NCBI GenBank assembly: GCA_951804985.1
Contig: OX638131.1
Coordinates: 2,604,001-2,668,000, forward strand
Reading direction: 5' to 3'
Source of the DNA: Dryomyza anilis
Lineage: Eukaryota > Arthropoda > Insecta > Diptera > Dryomyzidae
Length of the DNA stretch: 64,000 nucleotides
The notes under the pieces were generated by a model. That model made no database searches. It saw only the letters and a program-made list of their open reading frames with translations, and was not told the origin of the DNA. Shown one piece after another: positions 1 to 12,964 of this stretch. The translations under genes were made by a program, and so were the position numbers. Each line of letters begins with the position of its first letter. The stretch's first letter is position 1.

Positions 1-2929
1 CTCAGTAATACGATCGCTTAACACACATGTTGCAGACCTATCAATATACACAGCCATGGGTAAAATATGTGATGAAAAACAAAAAAAGATTTTTACACAA
101 TTTCTCATGCCTCATAGTCCGGAAGATACGTCGTCGGTCGTTGTGGTGCCTGTCATGCGTATCTCTGAGTTGTAGAACCGGAATATCGGTTAAACCAAAC
201 TTAGGTAAAAAGAATATGTTTTTCACATTATGTACGAAAGCAACAAAGTAATTAGATTTATTTGATAAAAAACCGAAATATATAAAAAATGTTCGTGGCT
301 TCAAATTCAAACCAAACAAAAATAATACAAAAAAAGAATCTACGACGTTACACACGTAACGTTCAATAGAATACCCCTTCCACATGGCTGTAGGGTATCA
401 TAAATATTCAGTTAATAAGCAGAAAATAAATGAAGTCAACGACCTGTTGAGATATTGCCTAAATTATAAATTGCTTACTATTCACAAAACAACACAGAGC
501 AGCATAATTATTCAAATATAAATTCCGGACACTATTTGATATTTCGATATCTGACGACGGCGATGACGACGACGTCATGTGCTGTGCTGTGGTGGCTCAT
601 AACCGAAGCATAAAAGCGGTATCGAATGGAGCAGCCACGAAGAGCAGCTAACGAACGAACGAACAAACGAATCAATGTTCGTTTAAAATTATGAACATCA
701 GTCAGCAGAGTCAGCAGCACAACAGACAGAAACCGATCAAAACTGAACACAATAGAGTTGAAATTAAAAAGAACTATAATTTGCTCCGTATAAAATATAT
801 GTGTTTCTGCAGCGTTAGCTCGAACCGAATCAAGTTTAGACAAAGATTTGGATATAGTTGTCGTCTTAAGAATAGGCAACAGCATCAGATGCTATGGTAT
901 GGTGCGGTGCGTTGGCCCGACAGTAGCTTAGTTAAAATTGATTTCTTCAGATTCTGTTTTTTTTTTGTTTTCATCTTCTTCTTTCAAAAAGCTAATAATA
1001 TTAATCGTTCGATAACCTTTGGATTTTAACATGCTAAATTAATTTATTATTATTTTTAAATATTATTTTTAAACATTATCATCAAATGTTAACTGTATTT
1101 GTTACTTTTTCCAACAGACAAATTCTGCTATATTTTAAAAACTTGGACAAAAATATCACTCTATAGCAGGAAGTAATATTTAATGGGATTTGTTCGAAAT
1201 AGCATCAAAATATTAGTAACATTAAAAAGAAAAATAAGCAACATGGTCAGAAACACGATTTTACTATATCTACTAGTCTAATGATAAGTGATATCTCCTC
1301 TTCGTTATAATAAAAGACTGATATATGATTTCTATAGTGAAATTTTTAGCTTAAACTAGATAAGATAACACACGAATCATTTGCGCCTACTGCTAGCTAG
1401 AATACCTACATACAATTAAACAAAAAATACAACATGCTTGGCTGTGAAATTTAAAAATTATATATTCTAACAATACTTATAGCAACAAATGCTCAATTGC
1501 AAGAAAATCTATTTTAAACGTTATACACAGCACCACACCACACCACGTCATATGTGCAAAGAATAAGAATTTTTCTGAATGCGGAAGCGGATATTTCAAC
1601 AAGTATATTTTATAAACAAGTCAAACAAGTCCAGCTGATAGTTGAAAAACTTAATTAACTGGTATAATAAATAGTTGGCAACACGGATGAATTATCTATT
1701 TAAGAAATAAAATGGCGATACATGAATTTTAACTACATTTGTTGTTGAAGTAAACGCCAACAAATAAATACATTTTAAAAATTGCAATATTTGAAAAACA
1801 TAAACTTATTTTTTAAACGAAAAGTTCAATTCATTTCTCAAATCATGAGAAAATACTAATCTACCGCATGACAATTCAAAGTTTAAAGCTACCATTTAAA
1901 ATATTCTACTATAAACAATAAACAAAATAAAATTTGGAATATATGTATTTAGTCCCTAGTAATAATGAGTATAGACTACGAATTCTAAATATTTTTTCGA
2001 GTTGATACACGTAACGACAAATTATGTAGATAAATGTAAAGTATTCCCTGGCCCTTGACACAGTTATTCTGATTCTCAAGTATTGTTGACATTAGACATA
2101 ATGATATATTTCGCGTTATCTCTACCTATAGATTTCTAGATAGATTTCAAGAACAGAGTTAATTCTACATATCGATATGAATTCGGAATATTAAACCAAA
2201 ACTAAGTTTTTACTTAGACTAATTTTTACTTAGAGTTATAGTTTTAATTCTAAAACAACAATATAACGACGAGTCTTACGAAAACTAAAAAGTCTTAAAT
2301 TTGGTTTTATATGAAATTATTTAGTTAGGTACATTTTTAAATCTTTGTGTTATGTTCGTTATAAATTAAAGACTGTCCAAATATTGAATTTTACATTTAT
2401 AGAAAGATATCGAATTCGATATTTTAAACGGATTCTCACCCAGTATTCGTTTTGATATCGTTACGAGAGCAATACGAAATGCAGGAGAACTCACAGGATC
2501 GTCAAATTGAACCTACATTTCTAGTACAAATTGTAATATTGATCCAATACTGATCATTGAATATTTTGCTTATCAAAACCCGACCAGTTACATGAACAAC
2601 ATCAGGTCATGATCCTGTCTACCCTAATAGAGCAAATTTTAACTAGGGATAGAACGATATCGATCCTCCCATTCGACTTAGCATGTTTTTAATGTTATTA
2701 TTTTTTTTTTTACTTGATTGTATTTTAATTAGTGAAATTTGTCTATCGGTCGATCGTATTTAAAGTTATAATGAAAAATGTACTTAGTATTCATGGAACT
2801 ATTTGAAAAACTAACAATCCAAATTGGATCAACAATCCAAAATAGATATTACAATTTGCACTTGGAAATTTTTATAATTTTGTAATTTTTTAAATTCTAA
2901 TTTCTAGCAGTGAATTTTTCTACCTGTTG
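1..2929. other. AT-rich gene-free stretch with a 5'UTR-like block
   Basis: No coding region is supportable here. Open frames are short, have no domain-like composition and overlap on both strands. The only compositionally distinct part is about 545-700: a CRE-like GACGTCATG at 571, then a repeated CGAACGAACGAA tract near 650-672. This is the style of fly 5' UTR or core promoter DNA, but no downstream exon can be tied to it. Around 2590-2640 there are short GATCAGG/CAGGTCATGATC-type words related to the element that follows at 2930. Confidence 0.5.
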
Positions 2930-3609
2930 TACCCGAGTGGAAATTTAGTTCAATATGCGATCATTTTCTGATCAGGCAGCCAGATTTCAAATCAGGTAAT
3001 GATCAGGGGTTTTCATCAGTGCCTGATTCAAAAGATGACGCCATTCAAAGTTGCTATCATGATCAGGATGCCTGCTCAGGCTTTGTGATCTTACCCTTAT
3101 ACTAACCCTTAACAAATTTGAGACCTTTCAAGCAAAAAATAGTTTTGTGAACTAAGTTATCTCAATAACTTTTGCAATTACAAATAGCCTACGTTTTGAG
3201 CCTAAATGAGATATTTCAAATTTTTAAAAATGTTGAGAATTTGTATTTTTTTTTTGCTTTTGAGTTTTACATTTATTAATTAGAATATTTTATTTTATTA
3301 GATTAATTTTGTTACCCAATATTATTATAAATGTTTTTTTAATAACATCTCGATCATATTATGTCAATAACTACGATATCCAATCAGGTTTTTTCATAAG
3401 TGTCCCATTAGTTTTAATCAAGTAAACTATAGATCAGTATTTTTTACGAAGGTTAGATCAGGTTGCCTTACGTGTATTTTAAATTAAGATTACCTTAATC
3501 GATCCTGATCAGTATCATTTCAGGTGGCTTTTGGTAAGGATGCCTTATTGTATTCTGATCAGGGACGGATGCGAATTAAGGCTAACCTTAACTAATTTCC
3601 ACTGGGGTA
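2930..3609. mobile_element. Non-autonomous TIR element with GATCAGG-rich subterminal repeats
   Basis: The left end reads TACCCGAGTGGAAATTTAG and the right end, reverse-complemented, reads TACCCCAGTGGAAATTAG, so the ends are inverted repeats of about 20 bp. Inside each end are many scattered GATCAGG/CCTGATC words in both orientations (about 2960-3090 and 3395-3570), a subterminal-repeat layout typical of non-autonomous cut-and-paste elements. The 680 bp carry no transposase. A partial copy in the opposite orientation lies at about 7550-7760, sharing the stretch around 3117-3240. Superfamily not recognised. Confidence 0.72.
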
Positions 3610-6085
3610 GTTCCCTAGAATTACAATAATATTTTAAGACTTCTCCTGCAAAACTCACTTTATAGATTTAGCATGTTATGTGGGTTGATATTTAAAAACT
3701 GATACATTACAAAAAAAATAATAACATTTCTGACGTTTTGTAATAATGTTTCGGATATATTAGCGTAACATTAATACAGATAAATGGAACTTTGTACACT
3801 CAATTTCATAAGTATGAGCATGACTACCCAAATAGGGAAAACTTCTACTAGGACAATAGTATATCGTAGTTTTTAATAGTTTTTTCCTATTAAAATATTC
3901 TATTCACTAATTTTAATAGCAAAAACTAATGAATCTATTAATTTTATAGTATTTTTTCATTGTTTTATATCAACTTAAGATATAATAAAAAATTACTACA
4001 CTCGAGTAAACATATCGAACGTAATTTCTATGTCAGTTGATTATAAAATACACTCGCATTATATATACATCGTACGAATGTTGTTTTTCAGATCATTATT
4101 TGTATAAACAAAACATTACCATTTTTGTTAAATGGCAAGAAATAGTCTAATATGATAAGAAGTATTATCTTTAAAGGAAATAATTACTCCAACTATTTCT
4201 ATATATATTTCTATATTGTGTATATAATGGACATATTACTGCGAGCTAAGTGATAAGTGCTGCGGCACGGTACTTTGCTAAAGTGTTGCCACATGCCTTC
4301 TTTATGGTTCATAATTCATTTTGTTACATTTTACTACACTACACTCGAGTCCACATTCAGTCACTCACTAGAGTTGTGGTCAGAGGCATGAATTCTGAGG
4401 TGCCGAGATGCCGCTGTCGCATTCGACACATCGCACTATGCAAACAAACATAATGATGCTTAACAATAGGTAAGAAGGTAGGTAATCGTGTTGGCTGGTT
4501 GGTTGGTTGTTGTGCAACTGCATTGCCCAGAGCAGGATTTTGTTTCGTATTTGTCAGGACTAATTATTGAATCTGTCGCCATGTAAACTCTTCTGGGCAC
4601 ACTGTCATAAGTACGCAGGTGAAATGCATAGCCATTCATGTAATGTTTGTAAGTGCCATTGCTACGTGACGTTTCGAATAATTTTATTTAATTTCCTCAA
4701 GAAAAATAATGAGAACAAAGCAAAATGAAAAAAATACAAAAGCTTCAAGCCATTTCAGACAACAGTTGCAGCATTGCGCTTAAGGAATTTATAAACAGTT
4801 TTCTTTTTTGAAAAGGTTCTTCTTCTTTTATAATAGTAGGTACTATAGTACGACTATATGTTATAAAGTTTCATTAAATCTTTAGATTATGCAATATTTG
4901 TACCTGCCCAACGCCATTTGATATAACGATTTGGATATAACGTAAATATACCACATCCGTAAAACTGATCCGAATTTCGATATTTCTTGTTCTTTTTTTC
5001 ATTGGGGATGATAGAAAAACACGTGTATAAAATAATTTTCACGTAAATTGTTATTGTATGTTTTATATTAAACAATGAAACAATTTTAAGTCAGTAATAA
5101 ATGCCAAATCAACTATATATTGTGCCGATTAGTGAATATATGTAAACTCTTTTGATGATATAGCATTTTTATAAAATAAAAAAGTGATTAAATAAAGTGC
5201 GTTATATATTTAAATAATTTATTAAATATCAAAAAACAATAACACTACTCAACACTAATGGTAAATAAGAAATGTATTTATGGTTGCCCAGAGCATATAC
5301 AAAACGAACTATCAAAATTATCCACCTTTTTTCTAGTTGATCTACTTTTTAAACTATACCCTGTGAAAAGATTTTTATACTCTTTTGTGTAATCAATGTT
5401 CAATTAAATATAATTTTCAAACTCAAAATATAACGCCCCGATCATGTATTTCCCGGTGACAACGATATCGGCTACAATTCCTTTGAATATCGGTTGAATA
5501 TCGTGTGACTTCATATCTAAAGTATGTTTATTCTTATTGAATACTCACTTTTTTTCCTATTAAGTAGCATTTGTGACCCAGGTAACAATTTACTAGGCAC
5601 CTCAAATACTGCAACTGTCTCGTAGAAATTTGAAGAGTATATATTCGCCAGGGAAAACTAGTCGAAACCTTGTCGGTTATAGGTAGGGATTTAAAGGCAG
5701 GGATTGCCAATAAAACTAGTCAAAACTGATCGATTAATAGTAGGGATTTGAAGAGTAGATCCCTGTCAGTAAAACTAGTACAGAACTGGTCGATTACTGA
5801 TAGAAAAATGCCCAGAAATCGAAGAGTTTCACTGGCTAGTCGGATATTGCGTGACATCGTTTTCGAGTTACTCGACAAGTGACTAGCAAAACTAGCTGGA
5901 CACTGGTAGGAATTGTTATTTTGGGAGAAAAAAAATATATTTCGATACAATTTTCTAAAAAACGTTACGTAATAGAAATAAACGAGAGTTATCAGTCAAA
6001 ATCAGCAACTGCGAATTATATAGAATTGATGTATAGGATGTGCGTGGGAAATTTGTTCTCGTTTTATTGAGTAGTATAATTAAAG
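3610..6085. other. AT-rich gene-free stretch
   Basis: No supportable gene. About 4250-4460 is less AT-rich and is followed by TTGGTTGG-type repeats near 4495-4510. A segment at 3820-3980 resembles the internal part (TTTAATAG/CTATTAAA words) of the MITE at 6087-6306 and may be a decayed relative. At 5620-5880 short phrases of the type AAACTAGTC...GATCGATTA...TAGGGATTTGAAG recur three times, a degenerate tandem array with a period of about 60 bp. Confidence 0.4.
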
Positions 6086-6086
6086 T

Positions 6087-6306
6087 ACACCCAGAAAAAA
6101 TCCCTCAAATACCATTAAAATTGTTCAATAGGACAATTAATAATTTAATAGTATACAAAAAATAAATCTTTTCATATTAACTCAATGGCAATGTCATGGT
6201 ATTTCCTAGTATTTAATGTTATTTTCCGATTAAAATAGTAATTTATCCTATTGAATATTTTTAATAGTAATAAAAACTATTATGTATATAGTATTTTTTC
6301 TGGGTG
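6087..6306. mobile_element. MITE with ACACCCAGAAAAAAT inverted ends
   Basis: The left end ACACCCAGAAAAAAT is mirrored at the right by ATTTTTTCTGGGTGT, giving an element of about 220 bp. The interior is a loose palindrome of TTTAATAG/CTATTAAA words. No coding capacity. The flanks are T and A, compatible with a TA target duplication, but I cannot separate this from the TIR itself. Confidence 0.75.
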
Positions 6307-6639
6307 TAGTATAAATTAAATTAGGTCCATCAAAATTTCCAACGCACGTAATTTCGAAAATTATAAAATATAATTTTTGTGTTCAAATTTGAACTTTTCT
6401 TTAGGTGTCACAATTCGGTACATTTACGTCAAAGTGTTGAACATTTTGAAGCATTCTTAATGCATTTTTACTAAAGTAATGTGACATTTGCAATAAGAGG
6501 CCGTTTCCTTTATAGAAAAATAGCACAGCGTCTTAAAGCATATTTAGTTCAGTAAAACAAGTCACTGGGACTCAAAACAGATCCATATTAAAAACGTTGT
6601 AGTAAAAACAAATACAAAAAAAAACTACTTTAGCGCCGT

Positions 6640-7160
6640 AACACACTATACTAAGCAGCAGATTGTTAAGTTAAGTTTAGTAGGTAGGTAGGTAGGCAAG
6701 TGTTAGGTAACACACAACACGTAAGACCGACCGACGAGCATACAACTATGTGTTAATCTGCACCAAGACTTCCTATATTTCGAAACACGTTACATTCGTA
6801 ACACAATCTACAACAGGTTACTCGGTGCATTCATTCGATTCGGATGGCAGGCAGGCAGCTACAGCAACAGCTAGCTATAGCTACATACAGCACACATGTA
6901 CCCACTTGCTAAGCGATTCGTTTCGCTTAACTATAACTGCTTCTTATACTGAACCGAACGGCAACCGCACTGCACCGCGCACCGTTCGTACACCACTTCT
7001 TGCCCTACACAATACAAATACCTACCTACTATTCATAAGAAGCGTGCATAGCGTCAAGTCAGTCAAGTCAAGTTCCGACAAGCGCGCAGTAACTGCTTAC
7101 TTTGGAAGCCCACGCCGCTGTAATAAACTAGTTTTTGTTGTGTTACAGTAACAGCTATCC
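6640..7160. other. GC-richer block, possible 5'UTR or promoter
   Basis: Composition shifts from the AT-rich flanks to balanced sequence, with GTAGGTAGGTAGG near 6680, CAG/GCA words, and GTCAAGTCAGTCAAGTCAAG near 7052. A 133-codon open frame across 6750-7151 has low-complexity Thr/Ser/Tyr content and no recognisable motif, so I do not call it coding. It resembles the untranslated first-exon style of fly developmental genes. Confidence 0.3.
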
Positions 7161-8447
7161 GACAGAAATCTTTCACAAACGTACTGACTAAAATTGATGG
7201 CAATGCATTTGGGTATCAACCATAATCAATAGATGGGACGAAACTCATTATGAAAAGGTGGCATTGCCTCTAAAAGAGATAGGGGGGAAAAATATAAACT
7301 CTGGTTCTACTTGGTCAGATTTATCAGATTAGATTTAACCTATGTCCTTGTATGGTTTAAACTCACCAAGATCAATTGTTATCTTAAAACGTTACATATT
7401 TTTTAATTTCTATATGATAATGCCAATATTGATATCATATTCCTAAAAATCCACCAATCTCTTTATATAATATTAAACAAACAAAAACTATACTTAATAA
7501 ACTTCGAGACTGTTGGGAATTTGAAATTTTAGAAGGATTTTTAAACAATTATTAATCGTCAAAACGAGCCTTGTCTCTTTTTAAAAATTTAAATATCTCA
7601 TTTAGACTCAAAACGTTGACTTTTTGTCATTTACAAAACTATTTTTTGTTTGAAAGGTCTCAAATTTCATAAAAGCAATTTAAGAAGAATTAAAATATAC
7701 ATTGAATTATACAGGGTTAGGATAAGGGTAAGATCAGGAAGCCTGATCAGGCAAACAGTTAGGATAATTCACTTGATACAGTGTGAAATTCAATTTTATT
7801 GATTTTAGGGAAACTTTTCTTTAAAATAAGGAACATTTCACTACAATAAAGAAATCTTTTTCGTAACGTTATTTCAAGTTAAATTTTCCCTAGTATGACC
7901 AACAAAAACATATTTGGCTTCAATATTGTTAAGTCGGTTCTTATATCAAAAAAGTTTAAAGGGTTATAGTTTAGACAACAATCAATTTAAAACTGTTTTA
8001 TAAAGTTAGTTGTTATAACAAACTTTATCATTTATTCAACCTCCTGCCAAACGAGTACTTGTATCTGTGTGAATAATTAGTTTGTGCCAGTCGTTAAAAT
8101 TGCTGTTAGTAATTTAGTATTTTATGATAGTAATGGAATAGATGTTATCACATACATAGTGTCCAATATATGCTTCCTTGAATAAACACCAAATTCAATG
8201 TGTATGGGATTGCACAAAGGGCCTCTCAAATATACTACTTCAAAATACTTCAAATTTCATGATTGGAATTAATTACAATGCTTAAAGTCAAATATTGGGA
8301 TATCTATAATTTAAAATCAGTTAACCCGAATGAACAAGAAAATGCTTCATATTTTAACTTGATAAGGACCATATACCGATGTTATTAATACAATCGAGTC
8401 TATCAAATAATACCACATTATATTCTAACATATAAAAATCAATTGAT
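7161..8447. repeat. Gene-free stretch holding a partial inverted copy of the 2930-3609 element
   Basis: The segment at about 7550-7760 reads as the reverse complement of part of the 2930-3609 element: it shares the GAGACCTTTCAA..., ...CTCATTTAG-AC-CAAAACG and AGATCAGG..CCTGATCAGG phrases in inverted order. Neither terminal TACCC end is seen here, so it is a fragment. The rest of the stretch (7760-8447) is AT-rich with nothing recognisable. Confidence 0.5.
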
Positions 8448-9125
8448 GTGTGTTAGTCTCACAAAAACTAGAGAACGGCTCGACCGATATTGATTATTTT
8501 TTAAATGTGTTCGTCTCAATTCAGGGGTGAAAAAGGGTCAACTTAGGAAAAAAGAAAAAGATGATCTTATATCTAGGAACATGAAATTTGGACAGAGTGT
8601 TAATCTCCTGACGTATGCCTGCACTAAGAAAGGATTTTTTGAAATTCTCACCTTAAGGTACAAAAAAGGGCATGGCAAAACTGAACTTTTCATTATAAAA
8701 TCTGTGTAATTAAGATAGCCATACTCAAGAAATTTGGCTCAATATTGTATTATCTTTGTGCCAAATTTCGTAGGGATTGAGCAATAAGGCCTTGACCCTT
8801 AAATATAGAAACATAAAATTTGGACAAGGTGTTAATCTCCCAACATAGGCGTGCACTAAGAGACATTTTTTTTTAATTTTCTCCTTAGGATACAAAAAAG
8901 GGCGTGGCCCTTTATTATCTGCGTTAAATATCTGCGTAATTAAGATAGCCATACTCAAGAAATTTAGCTCAATGTTGCATTATCTTTTTGCAAAATTTGG
9001 TAGGGATTGGACAAAAAGTCGTGGCAGCTTCCATATAGCAAAAACTTTAAAAATGCTATAACTCCTGACCTACTCAGAGTAGAGTTAAATGCGGAAGCTG
9101 TGCACAGGTCCAGCTAGTCATTAAA
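8448..9125. repeat. Dispersed repeat with an internal tandem duplication of about 240 bp
   Basis: Two consecutive units, about 8560-8800 and 8805-9045, share long stretches: AACATGAAATTTGGACA / AACATAAAATTTGGACA, AAGATAGCCATACTCAAG (twice, perfectly), and GTAGGGATTG. The block starts with a phrase like AACTAGAGAACGGCTCGACC and ends near CAGGTCCAGCTAGT. The opening phrase recalls repeats common in insect genomes, but I cannot name the family. Open frames of 60-77 codons on both strands derive from the duplicated units and look non-coding. Confidence 0.6.
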
Positions 9126-9379
9126 AAAACAATTACCATAGCAAGTTATTCCGATCGGTGAGTGCATTTTATAAAGGTAAAAATATACCTACATATATTG
9201 AAGTATATTATGCGATTAATAAAATCGTATAAAATACTTGTTATTCGTAATTTCGAATTCTCAATATGTAAAGTACTTATGTAGTAGCGCATATTTATTA
9301 TTCTCACTATTAATTGAATATTACAAGTGCATTTACAAACATCAACTCAACCTAATTTATACTGTAAATAGTAGTCGCA

Positions 9380-10600
9380 GCAGTTGGGCGTATTTTGTTT
9401 CCGGAATTTTATGATTTTTGCTCTCAAGACAGACCAACCGAGCGACCGACCGAGCGACAGACAGACAGACAGAAAGACATACAAACGCACGATCAGCATG
9501 ATGTGTATCGCCGAGCCGAGTTATGTATGTTGGAGCAAGTCAGACAACTGATTGCAAGTGAGAATTTTAATACAAAATTAATTGACGTCATCATCATCGT
9601 AGTCGTTCTTCTTGTCTTCGTAGTAGTCGACAGTCGAGTCGACTTCTGCAGTTGCAGCGACAAATTCTGTTATTGTAAGCAGCAGCAGCAAGTGCTCGTA
9701 AATGTGCGATCAACGATCGTGCCCGGTTGCTACTCACTCCAAGTGCTTGCTTGCTGCTTGCTGCCCAGTTTGTCGCGGGGCTTCTCTAAATACATTCCAT
9801 ACATGCACGCGAATGCGACACATACACATGCAATTTTATTTTTTATAATTTATATAAAGTGGAGAACCAAACGATCGAGCGATCTCAACGTTCCGAACCG
9901 AACTCTCCGTGGGTCTGATTGTCGTCGACGGTCGACGTCGTTGTGCGCTTTCGTTGCTGCTTCTTTTCTTTCTTCTGTTGCTTGCTTGGCGTCTTGTGTA
10001 GTGTTGGTGCCTCTTGCATGTACACAGCATGTCAGTCCAATGGGTAACTAACACAATTAAAATTTGTTTCTTTCTGATGTGTTCGTCCGTCTGTCCGAAT
10101 GTCTGTCTGTCTGCTGTGGCCGATATCTACACACCCTACATTAGCCATAAACCGGGACAAGACAACACAACACAAAAGACGAGAAGAGAGAGGATATAAT
10201 AAACCCCTGCCTGACAGTAGTTTCTTTTCACAATTAATCTCGACGTTGTTCAATTGCCGTCTGTCTGCTTGCTGAGACTATAAGTACGTCTGTCTGTCTG
10301 TCGGCCTGTCCGTCGGTCGCAGTGTCTAGCTGTCGATGTATTTGTGTGTTTGTGGAGCAATGCGGAAGTGAATTTTATTTCGTTTCATTTTATTTTGTTG
10401 CTTCTTTTTGTTGTATTGTACGGCGGTGGAAGACGCCAGGCCAGGCCAGAATAAGGAAAGGTAGTAGGTAGTCTCGCATTTACTCCGTAGATGTTCCGTT
10501 CCTCCTGTAATTGTAGTCGGAGATGCGGAGAAGCGAACTGCTAGCTGCTAGTTGCGTTTCGTTGTGATGGCAAATTTTCAGCTTCAGTTTATTCACATTT
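9380..10600. other. GC-richer, GACA/CTGT-repeat-rich block, possible regulatory or 5'UTR DNA
   Basis: A (GACA)n run at about 9460-9478, CTGTCTGTCTG runs near 10100 and 10285, GCAGCAGCAGCA at 9681, and many palindromic GTCGAC words (9620-9640, 9920-9940) set this block apart. Open frames exist on both strands (the longest is 218 codons at 9395-10051), but they are built from simple repeats, start with DRPTERPTERQTDRQ-like residues and show no conserved domain. I read it as non-coding, probably promoter or 5' UTR of a gene outside the window. Confidence 0.35.
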
Positions 10601-12095
10601 GTTTTGTTGTTGGGAGATTATTATACTACCTCTTGCTCAATTGTTTTCTTAGGCGATTGATGAGTGGCGGGTCATGCCGACTCTAATGTGCGGTACCTTA
10701 TATCTGAAGAGAGTGTTGCGTTGGAATTGGGATATAACGACCTTGGTTATTCATATGTCCAGTTTATAATCAAATGACACACATAATAAATAATTGTACT
10801 AACTCAATTTCATCGATGTAATTATCATCACTAGTAGAAAATGTCCCTATTATGATAGATATGATCAAGACCGGACCATGTTGGTCGTGTTATGTCAAGG
10901 AAAAGATTCACTGTTCAGTTCTCGAATAATTTTTACTTATTTTGTGATAGTAGAAAATATAAATTCGACTTTTCCTAAGCATTTTTATATTTTTAAGTTT
11001 GTGCAATGAAAGATTGTATAATACATTACTCGCTATTGCAAATTTGAGATTACTTTATTAATTGCATATTCCCTACATGATGATCCAAATATAAACCATT
11101 CTGAACTTTGAGACATAACAATAAACATGCAAACACTTGCCCCTTCCGCATAGTTCCCTCATACATACCTGTTAAATATTCCTCTCCACAAACGTGCGTC
11201 GTCGATTCTATATGGCAGCCGTAGCGTACGTTGCCAGTGTTAGCTTCTTCCTCTGCGCTTGGTGCGTCACCGCAACACGGAAGCGGATGTGTACCGATTC
11301 AGCAATACTGCTTAGCTGTCTGTAGATGACAGCAGTTCGCCTATGCTGATTTGTAGCTGGCTGTAACTAGGCGAATTCGAACGAAGTTACACTCTCCTGG
11401 GCGGATCCGGATGCAACTGTCAACAACGTTCAAAATTTGCAACAGTATCTGCACTCGATCTTCAATTTAATCCAGTTTCTGCTCGCTTCAATTCTACATT
11501 GCCCTCGCACTGATTCTTCTGTGGTATGAGCGTCTTCAGGCACTGCAGGCTCTTCTTACACTGCACCCCGCACAATATCCGCAACCTGCGTCCACTGTCC
11601 TGAACGAGAATGGTTGGTTCAAGTGCCTACTGTACAGCGCCAAATAATCACTTCCTCTGATTTCTCTCTATTTCGTCCGTATTTCTTGCCTTGTTGTTGT
11701 TTTCTTGCTATTTGCACCAAGAACCTCCGATTCTGTTGCTCTGCTCTGCTGCTCGTATGTGTTAATTTTTTATTTTGAAGTCTTCTTGTACATGTATTAT
11801 TCACTGACTTCCCATATTTACATTGCAGTACTGTTAGTTCATTTTTTTGGTTCTTCTTTATAATATTATTTTGCTCTTTATAGTTCCCAACACATTCACA
11901 TTTATTAAAATTGTTTTTTTTTAGTTTCTTTCTTTTTGTTTGTTTTATGTTTGTTTTAATTTCAACAGTAGTTATCACAATATTTGTATCTTATGCTCGT
12001 TTATTGGTCTCGGATGTATTAACGTGTGTTGCTTCTATATCCGCATGCAATATAAAACATTTCTTGAGCTATTTAAAAAATAGAACATCTCGTGT
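10601..12095. other. Gene-free stretch
   Basis: Mixed composition. About 11150-11760 is less AT-rich, with GCGTCACCGCAACACGGAAG-type sequence and several C-rich phrases, but no frame stays open with protein-like content. The remainder is AT-rich. Nothing else recognised. Confidence 0.4.
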
Positions 12096-12326
12096 ATGAA
12101 AATCACAGTACACTTTATCGTCCAGCAAACTAACCGACGTCATCGACGGCACTCCATCGACTGTCAGCAAAAATTCAAAACACAACAAAGTGAACCGATA
12201 AGCGGAAAACAACGAAAACGAATGTGCTGTCAAAGCGCAAAGCAGAAAAATAAGAGAAGAGAAGAAGAACCCACCAACCGACCGACCGAACGACCGACTC
12301 GGCCGAACTGAGCAGAGTAGGTGAGG
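12096..12326 (+). promoter_or_regulatory. Candidate untranslated first exon
   Basis: A CAA/GAA-rich block ends in a repeated ACCGACCGACCGAACGACCG tract and then GCAGAGTAG|GTGAGGAC, a good splice-donor match at 12327. It contains short upstream ATGs with quick stops. Purine-rich, CAA-rich, ATG-poor sequence running into a donor is typical of fly 5' UTR exons. No acceptor exon can be assigned within the window, so this is a suggestion only. Confidence 0.3.
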
Positions 12327-12964
12327 ACAGGTTCCTGGGTTGCATTACTTGTGACAGTACAAACCTACCATTGAATGGATAGATTGCATCGGTATGAGCG
12401 ACTTTGAGATGATTGCACAATTTAAAACATGGCTATTTTAATATTATAAAATGTTGAATATTGCAATTTTTTGTACTGAAGCCTCAGACTCAGTACTCAG
12501 AATTCGAAAATGATCCTGTTCTTGCAAAAACTGGAAAAACAAGAATGAGAACCATGATACAAAAACAAGGTAGTAGTATTCCAGAGCGCCTCTCACAATT
12601 TTTTCTTGTCCCATACAACATTTTGACATAAGCACGGGACGTTTGACAGTATTTGCAGGCGTTTGACAGATGCACGGGACGCCTAAGAAGAACAAGAACT
12701 GTAATGAATAATTGTACCATCATGAGAACAAGAGCCGTGTTTCAAGTTTCGATCGTCAAGTTTCGGTCGTGTTGTATCGTAGTTGCTTCGTATGTGGATG
12801 AGCTTTTCACCCTATTAGGGAATATATGATAATGTCCAGATCAAATTGTTCATGTAATGGGTCGGGGTCTCATGAGGTAAATACAAGTATCGATTCCCGG
12901 GTTCACGCAAAATGGAAAAACATAAAATCGCATAGTTTCTCAATCGAATTACAGTTGTCTCATT

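Noticed and set aside
6670..6700. GTAGGTAGGTAGG as a telomere-like or satellite array
   Set aside because: Only four to five units, no long array; a short microsatellite.
6750..7151. 133-codon open frame
   Set aside because: Low-complexity Thr/Ser/Tyr content and no recognisable motif; the GC-richer composition alone explains the absence of stops.
9395..10051. 218-codon open frame
   Set aside because: Built from simple repeats (RPTERPTERQTDRQ, CLLPSL), overlaps open frames on the other strand, no domain, no splice context; more likely regulatory or UTR sequence.
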